Positions 44,877 to 57,600 are shown, counted from the first letter of the stretch. The stretch is 64,000 nt of DNA from Caprella mutica (GCA_947561585.1 CANNZV010000122.1:372001-436000); one strand, 5' to 3'. Numbers and translations are program-made. Notes: generated from the sequence alone by a model not told the origin.

Positions 44877-47800
44877 TTAGTCAACAATAATCATCTTCTT
44901 AGTAGCTGTTTCTGTAGCAGTCTCTAACTGATAGTATAGTACTCCTGTTGCATCCAATCCAGCTCTGTTTAAATCTACAGAGTTGTATCCTTTAACACCA
45001 TCCATTTCTATCAATCTTAATATTCTTCCTGATACATCAAATACTTTCAAAGTAACCTCACCAGCTTCTGGTAAGTTGAAACCGATCATAGTTTCTGCTT
45101 TGAATGGGTTTGGTGTATTTTGGAATAATTCAAAACCGCTTGCAGTTTCTGTTCCGTTAAACTCAAGTACAACGTCTAACAAATCATTTGACTGATATGC
45201 TTCTGATGCAGTATAACGTGAGTTGATGTTGATTACATCTTGAGTGTTAACAGCTGTGTTCGCTACGAAAGTGATAGAGAATAATACCTCATCATTTTCT
45301 ACGTTTACACCTTTGTTTGCATTCCAAGAAGTTGTGATTACACCCTCTCCTACTTTAGTCAATCCGAAGTTATTTGCTCCAAGACCTTCTAAGTTAGTGG
45401 TTACATCTACAAATTCAACTACGCTGTTATCAAATCCTAATGAGAATTGGTAACCTGCGATATTGTTGAAATCTTTAGCCATAAAGTCAACAGTAAATGT
45501 TGCGCCAGCAGCTACTGTTGCAGCTTCTGCTTGAAGCGCTAATTTACCATCCATTGTACGGGTCTCAGTTCCTAATAAACTATTAGGTGATGCTGTTCCA
45601 TTTACATCTCCAATCTTGATACCTACAAAGTTTGATGGTACTGCTGTATTTGGATCTAACTCTACATACTCAGGGAAACTTTCTCCAAGTGGGTTTGCAG
45701 CGTTATTAAATGTATAGTTTGCATCTACAAATCTCCAAGATGTATTTGAAGCTAATTCATCATCGATGTGAAGAATCAATGCTCTCAATTTAACGATATC
45801 CAATGTTGTTACTGTTTCAGTATGATTCGCATCTGCAGCAATGATTTTGTAAGGAGAATCTAATAATTCTGTTCCTAAAATGTGCTTGCTAATTAATACT
45901 AAATCATAAGTAGTTACACCATTCAAGTAGTTAATGTCTTTCTCTGCTTCTACATTGTAATCAGTTCCGATTGCCATGTTGAATGAGAATGATCCGTCAA
46001 CACCAGTTACTACTGGAGTTACCATTGGGCCATTTGCATCTGATACAGTTACTGTAACATCTTCTACTACTTCATCATTTTCAGTTGCGATTGAACCGAA
46101 AATTGTGTTTGGTCCAGGGCAAGAACCATTAGGATCTTGAACCATAATAAATGTAGAACAGAAATCATAGTTTCCTGCTTCATCTGTTACATATAAAGTA
46201 ACTGGTACCAATCCATCAGATGGAATATCCGCACATGTAATTACAATGTTATCATCTGTAATATCCGGTGAGAATGAGAATGCTAAGTTGTTGTAATCTG
46301 TACAGTTATCATAAGATGAACCACTTTCGAAGTCAGAAGCCCAAATTGTAACTTGTTGTGCAGAAGGCATTACTGTAGATGCGATTCCGAAGATACATAC
46401 TGGTGTAGGTTTCTTCTTATCCGCTACTGTAAATGTTCTTGAATCTGTTGATGTATTTCCACATTGGTCAGCTACTGTAAATGTTACGGAGTAAGTTCCA
46501 TTTGCAAATGAACCAGAAGCAGATTGACCTGTTCCTGTAGTTCCTGTGCTAAATGCCCAAGTGTATTCTAATAAATTAGAAGCTGTACAATCATCAGATG
46601 CAGTAATATCAAATGCAACAAATGCATTTCCACAGTCAGGATCGAAATTATCAATAGCAGTTTCACCATTGAATGTTTCGATAACTGGAGCTGTTGAATT
46701 CAATACTTTAATTACTTGAGTATAGTGATATACACCAGGAGTATTTGAATTAGTTGGATCCGCTCCAGCAGGAACAGAACACCAGTCAATAATAATCCAC
46801 TTACGTAAAATTTTCAAACATGCATCATCTGCACCAAAGTCAAGTACTGTATCATCATATGTAGATGCTACATTATCACAAGTACCACCAACCCAAGAAG
46901 GATAGTTATAAGGAGAAGGTAAATCTTCTGGCTCTAATCCTGTTCCACAAGTATTTACTTCGTAATCCAATGGCCATGTAATATTTCCTGTAAATGGATT
47001 GTTATCATTAATAATAATAGATTGGAAACATCCATCAAAGTTACCAGCGCCATCAACAGCAGACCAAGCAATCTTGATTTCTCCATTTCCACAATTATCC
47101 AAAGTTTTCAAAATCACATTAGATGTAACAGTAACATCACAATTATCAAATGCGATAGGAGTTCCAGTTATTGCAAGAGCAGATGCAGGAAGTGGTTGTC
47201 CTAAAACAACATCATCATAAATTGGGTTATCACAACCAATTGTAAAGTCTGGCTTACATAAAATCGTTGGATTCATTTTGTCTTGAACCTCTGCTTCTAC
47301 CATACAAGTATTAACATTTCCAGCAGCATCAGTTACTTTAAATTCAATCATTACAATTGAACCTAAATCACAACAACTGAAAGGAACAGTTGCTCCAAAA
47401 GAAGTTCCATCAAATCCTGGGCAATTTGGATTGTCCATTCTTCTTGCTTCCATAGAAACGATTTCACAGTTATCATTACTTCCATCATCAAATGTAGTTG
47501 CATTTACAATTGCAGTTCCATTTGATCCTAAAGAAACAATGGTATGCTCATCACAAACAGCAGTAGGCGTAACATTGTCCTCAACAGTAATCTCTTGAGT
47601 ACAAGTAGCTGAGTTACCACAATCATCAGTAGCAGTAAAAGTTACTGTATGAGTTCCAGTTGGTAATCCTACCAATAAGTTACCAGAGATTGTTCCAGCA
47701 GATGATTCCATAGTATAAGTTACACCACCGCCACAATCAGTAGCTGTAGGCATAACCAAAGCAACATTTCCAACACAACTATTATTTGTAGTACTTATTG

Positions 47801-50741
47801 TTAAATCAGCAGGACAAGTCAATACAGGATCTTGAGTATCTTGTACTTTAATGATTTGAGTATGCTCTACTTGATTATTTGTACACCAGTCAATAGCAAT
47901 GAATTTTCTCAAAACTTTAACTCCATTTCCACAAATATCAATAGTAACATCTGGCTCAGCAGTCCAAGTAATATTTCCACAAGAGAATCCAGTTGGTGAA
48001 CCAGTTAAATTTGTGTCACTAGGATCTTGTCCACACTCTAAAGTAATATCCGCAGGGAAAGTAACTGTAGCTAAACTAGCTCGTTTTCTACTGTAAGTAG
48101 AAGTACAAGTAGCAGTATTTCCACTACCGTCTGTAGCAGTCCATGTTCTTGTGATAATTTCACTATATGCACCTGAACATCCCATATCTTGTACAGCATC
48201 TTCAAATGACAATGTTACTGGTCCACATCCGTCAGTAGTTGCAACAGGATCAACTGGTTGTTTGTAACCAATTGTACCATTGAATACACGAGGAGTAAAT
48301 GGTGCACCTGCAAAGAATCCATTTTGTGATGATCCAGCATCAATCTGAATAAATCCATCAGAATAAGACTGGTTTCCACCATTTCCATTAGTATAGTTTT
48401 GTCCATCATCAACACCATGTACTGCAAATCCCCATTGTCCTGGAGGAAGGTTAATGCTTACTGCATCAGTAGCAGAAATCTCTCCTGGGCCAAATGGTCC
48501 AGTAGCATTAGTTGATCCAACTAATGTCCAGTTTCCAATATTACCTTCTTGGCCAACGTGGGTACCTGAAGCATTTGTAATATAAATATCTACTGCACTT
48601 GCTCCGTCAATACTTAAGTCAAAATTAGTCAACTCAAGATCATCAGTAGTTAAGTTAGTAATGTCAAAGAATACAACACCACCATCAGCATTTCCATTTC
48701 CACCTGCATTAAGTGTAGTCAATGTAGCTGGTCCTGTAGTTCCAGGAGCAGGAGTAGTTGGAAGGGGATCTAAACAATCCAATTCAACATCTTGACAAAC
48801 AATAACTGGTGCAATTTTATCTTCAACCAAAATAGATCCCCAACATGGGTTTCCAGATGGATTAGTAACCATTACATTATAAATGTTACCTATATCACCA
48901 GGTCCTAAAACAACAGGTTGTCCTTCGTTAGGGCCATCAGCAAAAGTAACTGGGAAGTTTTCATAACATCCATAGTTTCCACCTTCTAAAATTTGATCTG
49001 CTCCTACAATAGCTTGGCAATTTTCATCTAAAGAAATATTTACCATACTATTACATGTGATATCATTTGAAGAAGCTTGGTATTCATTAATGATAACATT
49101 GAAACTACAAGTAGTTGTATTTCCAAATGCATCTGTACCTGTAAAAGTAACTCCATTAGTTCCTATAGGGAAAGACTCACCTGAAAGAAGACCTGCAGTT
49201 TGTGCTACAGTTGGTCCTGCAATTACAGTTGCATTATAAGTAAATCCACCATTAAATACACGAGGTGTAAAAGGTGCTCCTGCAAATACTCCGTTTAATG
49301 ATGAACCTGCATCAATTTGAACAAAAGCATCAGAATAAGATTGATTTGTACCATTACCATTCGTATAATTTTGTCCTGTATTTGTTGCTCTAACTGCAAC
49401 CCCAGATAATCCTGGAGGAAGCAATAAACTAAATGCATCAGTTGTAGTAATCTGTCCTGGGCCAAATGGTCCATTTGGAGCATTAGTTGTTACTCCTAAA
49501 GTCCATGCACCTGGGTTTCCTTCTTGTCCAACGTGAGAACCTGTTGCTGTATAAATTTCTACTGGAGATGCAGCATCAATACTTAAATCTAATGATGTAA
49601 TCTCAAGTGGGTTATTAGTTAAATTTGTAACATTAAAAAATACAACACCACCTGCAGCATTTCCATTTCCACCAGCACTTAAAGTTGAGATAGTACCTGT
49701 ACCTGAAACATCAGAACAGTTATCTGTAACTGTAGCTTCAAATGCAACAACTGCCTCACATGCACCTGGATCAAGGTGAATTACAATGTCAGAAGGGCAA
49801 GTAATTACTGGATCTTCAGTATCATTAACTGTAACATCTACAGTACATGATACTGGAAGACCAACGCCATCAATAGTTGTAAAAGTAACAGTAGTCGTTC
49901 CGACAGGATATAATGCCATTGCACTTGTTGTTCCTGTAAAATCGTTAGTTACTGGATTTGGACAATTTGAATTTGCAGATGCCATTGGATCTAACATTGC
50001 TCCACAAAGACCTGGATCAGCACTAACTGTAATATTTCCTGGGCAAGTAAGTTCGCAAGGAATTGCTCCTGCTATAACCTGAACCGCATCAACTAGAATA
50101 TCACCATGAAAGGAAAAAGAACCAGCTGGTACTGGATCAATAATTGACCCACCAAAATTTACGATAATATCCATCCCCGCGTATGCATCTAAATTGATTA
50201 CATTAGTTAACCAATCAGCAACACCTCCATTTAATGGTTGTCCCTGATCTCCAGTAACAGACCATAATGAAGTATAAGTCGCTCCACCATCTGTAGATAC
50301 ACTTACTTCAAATGTTCCTATTGCTAGACCATGCATATAATAAGCATATCCCAATTCAATAGGAGCAGTAATTGCACCTGTTAAATCAAGAGAAAACTCA
50401 ACGGAAGATGTTGACCCAGCAACTCCAGGAAAACTAGAGTCAAAAGATAACATTCTTGCTCCGCAAAATTCAGTATCAGTACCTGTACTTCCACTTACTG
50501 TGGATGCTGTAGATTCCCAAAGAGATGTAGAACCTGGTCCAAAAGACCAACCAGCAGGTAATGCATTACCTGAGGTACCTTCAAAATCTTCATCTACTAA
50601 TGCTGTTGCTGTAATTGGGGCAACATATGTCGGAGTAGCAATCGGACATGTTTGTGCATTTAAGTTCATTTGAAAACTTAAAAGAACAATTAGCACAGCA
50701 ATACTAGATTGTATTTTTTGTATAAAATTTTTATTTTTCAT
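44877..50741 (-). CDS. Giant HYR-repeat T9SS surface protein 2
   Basis: 1954 residues with a signal peptide (ending MNLNAQ). The N-terminus is a MAM/jelly-roll-like domain (VDEDFEGTSGNALPAGWSFG) in place of the first P-like domain of copy 1. HYR repeats follow. A ~150-residue module starting TLSAGGNGNAAGGVVFF occurs twice, at about 49235-49690 and 48270-48725. The C-terminal third has the same dockerin-like, cohesin-like and T9SS sorting domains as copies 1 and 3, and its last ~640 residues are nearly identical to copy 3. Its initiation site lacks the TATCTC context seen at the other copies. Confidence 0.85.
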   Translation of the reverse strand: MKNKNFIQKIQSSIAVLIVLLSFQMNLNAQTCPIATPTYVAPITATALVDEDFEGTSGNALPAGWSFGPGSTSLWESTASTVSGSTGTDTEFCGARMLSFDSSFPGVAGSTSSVEFSLDLTGAITAPIELGYAYYMHGLAIGTFEVSVSTDGGATYTSLWSVTGDQGQPLNGGVADWLTNVINLDAYAGMDIIVNFGGSIIDPVPAGSFSFHGDILVDAVQVIAGAIPCELTCPGNITVSADPGLCGAMLDPMASANSNCPNPVTNDFTGTTSAMALYPVGTTTVTFTTIDGVGLPVSCTVDVTVNDTEDPVITCPSDIVIHLDPGACEAVVAFEATVTDNCSDVSGTGTISTLSAGGNGNAAGGVVFFNVTNLTNNPLEITSLDLSIDAASPVEIYTATGSHVGQEGNPGAWTLGVTTNAPNGPFGPGQITTTDAFSLLLPPGLSGVAVRATNTGQNYTNGNGTNQSYSDAFVQIDAGSSLNGVFAGAPFTPRVFNGGFTYNATVIAGPTVAQTAGLLSGESFPIGTNGVTFTGTDAFGNTTTCSFNVIINEYQASSNDITCNSMVNISLDENCQAIVGADQILEGGNYGCYENFPVTFADGPNEGQPVVLGPGDIGNIYNVMVTNPSGNPCWGSILVEDKIAPVIVCQDVELDCLDPLPTTPAPGTTGPATLTTLNAGGNGNADGGVVFFDITNLTTDDLELTNFDLSIDGASAVDIYITNASGTHVGQEGNIGNWTLVGSTNATGPFGPGEISATDAVSINLPPGQWGFAVHGVDDGQNYTNGNGGNQSYSDGFIQIDAGSSQNGFFAGAPFTPRVFNGTIGYKQPVDPVATTDGCGPVTLSFEDAVQDMGCSGAYSEIITRTWTATDGSGNTATCTSTYSRKRASLATVTFPADITLECGQDPSDTNLTGSPTGFSCGNITWTAEPDVTIDICGNGVKVLRKFIAIDWCTNNQVEHTQIIKVQDTQDPVLTCPADLTISTTNNSCVGNVALVMPTATDCGGGVTYTMESSAGTISGNLLVGLPTGTHTVTFTATDDCGNSATCTQEITVEDNVTPTAVCDEHTIVSLGSNGTAIVNATTFDDGSNDNCEIVSMEARRMDNPNCPGFDGTSFGATVPFSCCDLGSIVMIEFKVTDAAGNVNTCMVEAEVQDKMNPTILCKPDFTIGCDNPIYDDVVLGQPLPASALAITGTPIAFDNCDVTVTSNVILKTLDNCGNGEIKIAWSAVDGAGNFDGCFQSIIINDNNPFTGNITWPLDYEVNTCGTGLEPEDLPSPYNYPSWVGGTCDNVASTYDDTVLDFGADDACLKILRKWIIIDWCSVPAGADPTNSNTPGVYHYTQVIKVLNSTAPVIETFNGETAIDNFDPDCGNAFVAFDITASDDCTASNLLEYTWAFSTGTTGTGQSASGSFANGTYSVTFTVADQCGNTSTDSRTFTVADKKKPTPVCIFGIASTVMPSAQQVTIWASDFESGSSYDNCTDYNNLAFSFSPDITDDNIVITCADIPSDGLVPVTLYVTDEAGNYDFCSTFIMVQDPNGSCPGPNTIFGSIATENDEVVEDVTVTVSDANGPMVTPVVTGVDGSFSFNMAIGTDYNVEAEKDINYLNGVTTYDLVLISKHILGTELLDSPYKIIAADANHTETVTTLDIVKLRALILHIDDELASNTSWRFVDANYTFNNAANPLGESFPEYVELDPNTAVPSNFVGIKIGDVNGTASPNSLLGTETRTMDGKLALQAEAATVAAGATFTVDFMAKDFNNIAGYQFSLGFDNSVVEFVDVTTNLEGLGANNFGLTKVGEGVITTSWNANKGVNVENDEVLFSITFVANTAVNTQDVININSRYTASEAYQSNDLLDVVLEFNGTETASGFELFQNTPNPFKAETMIGFNLPEAGEVTLKVFDVSGRILRLIEMDGVKGYNSVDLNRAGLDATGVLYYQLETATETATKKMIIVD

Positions 50742-50777
50742 ATTAAATTAATTCTAAAGTTTTTAAATACGTTGCTG

Positions 50778-51155
50778 TTATTGTTCTAACAAACCAACTA
50801 ATTCTTGATGTAATGGAGCCAGATCGCCTTGATCGGCACTTACATTTTCCATTTGGGAGTCATGAGAAACACTTTCGGTTTCATCAACTCCAGTTTGGAT
50901 AGCATTGGCAACTGTATTTCCTTCGGCTATCTGCTCATATACAACAGTATAGAGCTCTTTTTTTGATACTAAGTATCCGTAAAGAGGATTGTTTTCTTGT
51001 GAACCACTAAGAATTGGATTGTTCTGAACATTTACAAGTTCATTTTGCAGTAAGTTTAAAGCCTGTCCTGAAGAAACATACTGAGCACTTACGCTTTGAA
51101 CACCCATTACCATAAAGGCTAAGAAAAACACCATCATTAAAAATTTCTTTTTCAT
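50778..51155 (-). CDS. Small secreted protein paired with giant HYR protein 2
   Basis: 125 residues with a signal peptide ending QSVSAQ and a helical mature part YVSSGQALNLLQNEL...LVGLLEQ. It is clearly related to the protein at 43736-44119 (YVSS start, LYTVV centre, LLxQ end). It lies 36 bases upstream of giant gene 2 and has TTATCTCATGAAAAA at its start. Confidence 0.75.
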   Translation of the reverse strand: MKKKFLMMVFFLAFMVMGVQSVSAQYVSSGQALNLLQNELVNVQNNPILSGSQENNPLYGYLVSKKELYTVVYEQIAEGNTVANAIQTGVDETESVSHDSQMENVSADQGDLAPLHQELVGLLEQ

Positions 51156-51206
51156 GAGATAACATGTTTTTAAGTGAGATAAAAAAATTGAAAAAAAATA
51201 TAAATA

Positions 51207-51234
51207 CAGTTATAGGCACAAAAGTCTATAACTG
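51207..51234. promoter_or_regulatory. Inverted repeat upstream of small gene 2
   Basis: Perfect arms CAGTTATAG and CTATAACTG with a 10-base loop, about 52 bases before the small-gene start. It could be an operator or a 5'-leader hairpin; no equivalent is clear at the other two operons. Confidence 0.35.
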
Positions 51235-51363
51235 AAATCTACTTTGAAATAAAAAGGTATTGTTGTATATATTTTGACGTACTTCTCCCATAGGGGGAAG
51301 CCAGCAATTTTATAAGTGGCAACTCATATCCAATAATCGTTTATTTGATATGATTTATAATTT

Positions 51364-51475
51364 AATTACGGTTTGGGGAGTACATTAATTAAAATGTAGG
51401 AAAGGACTTTATTAAAATTCCTTTTAATTATTCTGATTAAATTTTGTAAAAATTACGGTAGATGGGAAAGTAAAT
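51364..51475 (-). promoter_or_regulatory. Candidate conserved upstream elements, operon 2
   Basis: AATTACGGTTTGGGG (51364-51378) and ATTACGGTAGATGGGAAAGT (51452-51471) resemble elements at 58363-58377 and 58430-58453 upstream of operon 3. They are possible regulator sites; orientation and function are unknown. Confidence 0.35.
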
Positions 51476-51580
51476 TAGAATGGTGTTTTTTATAAATATA
51501 TACAAATATAAAAAGCAATATTGGTTAAAAAAAAGATTAGGACTTTTTTCTATGTATTATTTAATTAAAAAAAAGAAAAC

Positions 51581-51603
51581 GCCTTCTGCAATTTGCAGAA
51601 GGC
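51581..51603 (-). terminator. Terminator of giant HYR gene 3
   Basis: GCCTTCTGCAATTTGCAGAA plus GGC; the flanking 3' untranslated sequence is also shared with giant gene 2. Confidence 0.9.
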
Positions 51604-51660
51604 GCCTCTTTTTAAAACTTATCTATTATAAAAGATAACCTTTATTAACTCATCCGAAGA

Positions 51661-54600
51661 TTAGTCAACAATAATCATCTTCTTAGTAGCTGTTTCTGTA
51701 GCAGTCTCTAACTGATAGTAAAGTACTCCTGTTGCATCCAATCCAGCTCTGTTTAAATCTACAGAGTTGTATCCTTTAACAGCATCCATTTCTATCAATC
51801 TTAATATTCTTCCTGATACATCAAATACTTTCAAAGTAACCTCACCAGCTTGTGGTAAGTTGAAACCAATCATAGTTTCTGCTTTGAATGGGTTTGGTGT
51901 ATTTTGGAATAATTCAAAACCGCTTGCAGTTTCTGTTCCGTTAAACTCAAGTACAACGTCTAACAAATCATTTGACTGATATGCTTCTGATGCAGTATAA
52001 CGTGAGTTGATGTTGATAACATCTTGAGTGTTAACAGCTGTGTTCGCTACGAAAGTGATAGAGAATAATACCTCATCATTTTCTACGTTTACACCTTTGT
52101 TTGCATTCCAAGAAGTTGTGATTACACCCTCTCCTACTTTAGTCAATCCGAAGTTATTTGCTCCAAGACCTTCTAAGTTAGTGGTTACATCTACAAATTC
52201 AACTACGCTGTTATCAAATCCTAATGAGAATTGGTAACCTGCGATATTGTTGAAATCTTTAGCCATAAAGTCAACAGTAAATGTTGCTCCAGCAGCTACA
52301 GTTGCAGCTTCTGCTTGAAGAGCTAATTTACCATCCATTGTACGTGTCTCAGTTCCTAATAAACTATTAGGTGATGCTGTTCCATTTACATCTCCAATCT
52401 TGATACCTACAAAGTTTGAAGGTACTGCTGTATTTGGATCTAACTCTACATACTCAGGGAAACTTTCTCCAAGTGGGTTTGCAGCGTTATTAAATGTATA
52501 GTTTGCATCTACAAATCTCCAAGATGTATTTGAAGCTAATTCATCATCGATGTGAAGAATCAATGCTCTCAATTTAACGATATCCAATGTTGTTACTGTT
52601 TCAGTATGATTTGCATCTGCAGCAATGATTTTGTAAGGAGAATCTAATAATTCTGTTCCTAAAATGTGCTTGCTAATTAATACTAAATCATAAGTAGTTA
52701 CACCATTCAAGTAGTTAATATCTTTCTCAGCTTCTACATTGTAATCAGTTCCGATTGCCATGTTGAATGAGAATGATCCGTCAACACCAGTTACTACTGG
52801 AGTTACCATTGGTCCATTTGCATCTGATACAGTTACTGTAACATCTTCTACTACTTCATCATTTTCAGTTGCGATAGAACCGAAAATTGTATTTGGTCCA
52901 GGGCAAGAACCGTTAGGATCTTGAACTTGGATAAATGTAGTACAGAAATCATAGTTTCCTGCTTCATCTGTTACATATAATGTAACTGGTACCAATCCGT
53001 CAGCTGGTACATCCGCACATGTAATTACAATGTTATCATCTGTAATATCTGGTGAGAATGAGAATGCTAAGTTGTTGTAATCTGTACAGTTATCATAAGA
53101 TGAACCACTTTCGAAGTCAGAAGCCCAAATTGTAACTTGTTGTGCAGAAGGCATTACTGTAGATGCGATTCCGAAGATACATACTGGTGTAGGTTTCTTC
53201 TTATCTGCTACTGTAAATGTTCTTGAATCTGTTGATGTATTTCCACATTGGTCAGCTACTGTAAATGTTACTGAGTAAGTTCCATTTGCAAATGAACCAG
53301 AAGCAGATTGACCTGTTCCTGTAGTTCCTGTGCTAAATGCCCAAGTGTATTCTAATAAATTAGAAGCTGTACAATCATCAGATGCAGTAATATCAAATGC
53401 AACAAATGCATTTCCACAGTTAGGATCGAAGTTATCAATAGTAGTTGCACCATTGAAAGACTCGATAACTGGATCAGTAGAATTCAATACTTTGATTACT
53501 TGAGTATAGTGGTGAACACCTGGAGTATTTGGATCTGTTGGATCCGCTCCTGTAGGTACTGTACACCAGTCAATAATAATCCACTTACGTAAAATTTTCA
53601 AACATGCATTATCTGCTCCGAAATCAAGTACTGTATCATCATGTGTAGATGCTACATTGCTACAAGTTCCGTCATTCCATGTTGGGTAGCTATAAGGAGT
53701 AGGTAAATCTTCTGGCTCTAATCCTGTTCCACAAGTATTTACTTCATAATCCAATGGCCATACGATACTGTTTCCATCAAATGGATTTGCATCTTCAATG
53801 AAGATTTTTTGCTCACAGTTATCAAATAATCCACCTGGATCTACTGCAGACCATAAAACTCTGATTACTCCAGTTCCACAGTTATCTACATTGTTGAAGA
53901 AAACATTAGAAGTTACAGTAGCATTACAATTATCAGCAACAGCTGGTGTTCCTGTTAATCCAACAGCAGCAGCAGGTAATGGTTGGTTAACCAAAATCGC
54001 ATCAATTAATGGATCATCACAACTGATTGTAATGTCTGGCTTACAAGCAATGATTGGAGCCATTTTATCTTGAACTTCAACCTCTACCATACAAGTATTA
54101 GTTAATCCAGAAGCATCAGTTACTTTAAATTCAACCATGATCGTGTTATTCACATCACAGCAGTAGAAAGGTACCGTTGGTCCAAAAGAAGTTCCATCAA
54201 ATCCTGGGCAATTTGGATTGTCCATTCTTCTCGCTTCCATAGAAACGATTTCACAGTTATCATTACTTCCATCATCAAATGTAGTTGCATTTACTAATGC
54301 AGTTCCATCTGATCCTAAAGAAACGATAGTATGCTCATCACATACAGCAGTTGGTGAAACATTGTCCTCAACAGTAATCTCTTGAGTACAAGTTGCAGAG
54401 TTTCCACAATCATCTGTTCCAGTAAATGTTACTGTATGAGTTCCGATTGGTAATCCTACTAATAAGTTTCCAGAAATAGTTCCAGCAGAAGCTTCCATAG
54501 TGAAAGTTACTCCACCACCACAATCTGTAGCTGTAGGCATAATCAATGCAACATTTCCAACACAACTATTATTTGTAGTACTTACAGTTAAGTCAGCAGG

Positions 54601-57600
54601 ACAAGTCAAAACAGGATCTTGAGTATCCGTTACTTTGATTAACTGAGTATGATTCATTGTTTCATTAGTACACCAGTCAACAACGATGTACTTTCTCAAC
54701 ATTTTAAATCCACTTCCACAAATATCAATTACTACAGGATCTCCATCTAATGTAACTGCAATGTTATCACATCCTAAGTCAGTAATAGGAGCAGGAAGAG
54801 CCGTTCCACATTCTAAAGTAACATCAGCAGGTAATTCACCAGCGATATCAGCAATAGTTGTAGGAGTAATGCTAATTGTTTGAGTACAAGATGAAGTATT
54901 GTTATATCCATCTGTAATTGTCCAAGAACGAGTAATCGCTTGAGTACCAGCACAAATCTCACCAGCCTCAGAGTCAGAGTAAACTAAAGTAGCAGGTCCA
55001 CAAGGATCAAATCCAATTACAGTAAATGTATTTGGTCCAGAAGGAATTACAGTAGCTGAAGCAGGAACAGGATATTCAACAGTTCCACTATTAGCAGCTT
55101 TAAGATTTAAAGTTACATCAATGTTTCCACCGTCACCAAAAGCTAAATCTTCAACAGAAACTGTCCAAGTACCTTGAGCATCTTCTCCATCAAAAGCAGA
55201 AAGTGCTTGTAATGATTGGAAAGAACCAACTGGAGGACATTGTCCGTCCATATCAGCATAAGTAGCAGCAGCTTCATCATCCATTACAACATCCATATCT
55301 TGACCCGCAGCATTGTTACATCCAAATCCAGGACCTCCTAGATTGTTTAATAATTCAACAGTAGTTCCAGCAGGAGAAGTAACAGAAATTACTAAATCTC
55401 CAACCCATGTGTGAGTAGTACTAATTGATACATTTAAATCTTGAACTTCATCGCCCGCATCAACTACTACAGTTTCAGTTACTGTTGCAGCATCTTGTGA
55501 TGGGAAAGTAGGGAAAGAATAATCTAAAGTAGCAGCTACAGATGCTCCTGGGTCAGTAGATTCATTACATCCTACAGAAAGGTCAGTACATTCTAAGTCT
55601 GGAATTAATTTATCTTCAACTAAGATAGATCCCCAACATGGGTTTCCTGATGGATTAGTCACCATTACATTAATCGTTTGACCAATGTTTCCTGGGCCTA
55701 AAACAACAAGTTGTCCTTGATTAGGACCATCAGCATAAGTTACAGGATAGTTATCATAACATCCGTAGTTATTTCCTTCTAAAATTTGATCAGCATTTAA
55801 TACTGCTTGACAATTTTCATCTAAAGAAATGTTTACTAAACTATTACAAGTAATGTCAGAAGAAGAAGGTACAAACTCATTAACTGTTACAGACCAGCTA
55901 CAAGTAGTAGTGTTTCCTGCATTATCAGTAAATGAGTATGAATTAGTAGTAGTTCCAATAGGGAACGCAGATCCACTTGCTAAACCAGCAGTTTGCATTG
56001 GCTCAGCTGGTAAATTTCCGTTTAATTGGAAAACCATTTGATCAGTAAATCCACCAACTACGTTACTTGCTACATCTGGGTTAGGTACACCACAGAAGTT
56101 AGAAGCTAACCATGTTTGTCCACCTGCAATAACACCTGCGTTATTGTAACCAGGAACGAATCCGTTTGTAAATGATCCGTTAGGAGCAACCATCTCTAAA
56201 ACTACAACAGTACCAGCAGGGATAGTTCCTGTCATTGGCATATTTCCTAGTGCATTTCCACTAGGACCAAATGATTGAGTACCAGTAGCTAATAAAGTTA
56301 AATCAGCATAGTTAAATCCACCAGCTGGTGTAGAAGCAATGCTGTACACATTAACTGTTAAATCAACTGTTCCAAAAATTTGGAAAATACCAAAATCAAC
56401 ACTTGAGATTGTGATATCTTCAGTTACACCCAATGCTGGGTAATCATGTACTACCAATGTTTGGTATCCACCTCCTGGGCAAGCCAAAGAGTTAGTGAAA
56501 GAGTTAATATCATTATTTAATGATAAATTAACTGCAGGTCCAAATACTGGGCAGTTATCAGTTCCAGTTACTGCGTAGCTAATTACTTGCTCACATGCAC
56601 CTGGGTCCAAGTTAATTGTTGTATTAGATGGGCAAGATAATACTGGATCTTCATCATCAGTTACAGTAACTGTAGTTGAAGCAGTAACACCACCTGAAGT
56701 AAAGGTAACTGTAGTTGTTCCTACTGGATAAACTCCAGAAGCATCAGCACCACCGCCATTAAAGTCATTTGTAACTGGATCAGTACATCCTGCAGGAGTA
56801 GATACAACACTAACCTGTGCACCACAAATACCAGCATCATTTGAAACTGTTTGAGCTGCTGGAGCAGTAATTATACATGCTGGCAAGTTAAAGTTCAAAG
56901 TAAATGCACCCGTATTTGCTCCAAAACCAGTAACATAAACATAGTATTCAGTTCCCGCTGTAACTGGAAAAGTAATACTTGATTGCAATCCACAATCATC
57001 ATCGTTTCCTGCTAAGCAAGTCAAAGCTCCCGCAGGACCTTCAAAACCACCAATTTTTGTATCGAATCCTGAACCACATAAATCAAATGTAGCATCTCCT
57101 GTAAATGCAGGAGTAACAGTATACCATACACCACCTGTTGTATTTAAAGATGTTCCACAAAATCCTGGAGCATCTGCTGAACAAGCATCAACAGTTGTTC
57201 CAGCCACAGAACCTGTACCCGAATTAGCAGGTAAAGTTTCAGCATTTGCGATCAAATCATTTGCCACCGGACTTCCTGGGCAACTTGTACAATCTACAAA
57301 AGTTTCTCTACATGAATTTTGAACTCCGCATGCTGCATCTAATGCAACGTGTACTCTAGCAGAAGTAGCCGTAGCTGTCCAAGACACAGATCCAGTTCCT
57401 GTAGCTAATCCTGCTGCAGGCATATTTGCTAAATCTGTTACTGTTAAAAAATCTGTTGCAATTTCTGATGAGAAAGAATAGGTTTCTCCTACAACTAGAT
57501 TATTTACAGTAAAAAACTCCCCTGCAAAGTTACAGGTAGTTACGCTAGCCGTCGCACAGTTTAGTGTTGGAGGAGTATTCTCCGTACCAAACGATGCGCC

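Larger units (their letters stand above)
51156..51660. other. Regulatory gap upstream of operon 2
   Basis: This 505-base gap contains a 9-bp-arm hairpin or operator candidate (51207-51234), AATTACGGTTTGGGG (51364-51378), a second ACGGT element (51450-51475) and the terminator of operon 3 (51581-51603). No gene was seen. Confidence 0.5.

Noticed and set aside
38345..52237. Open plus-strand frames at 38345-38554, 45244-45453 and 52028-52237 with near-identical translations
   Set aside because: They lie antisense to the highly similar cohesin-like coding regions of the three giants; their conservation follows from the minus-strand genes and they have no signals of their own.
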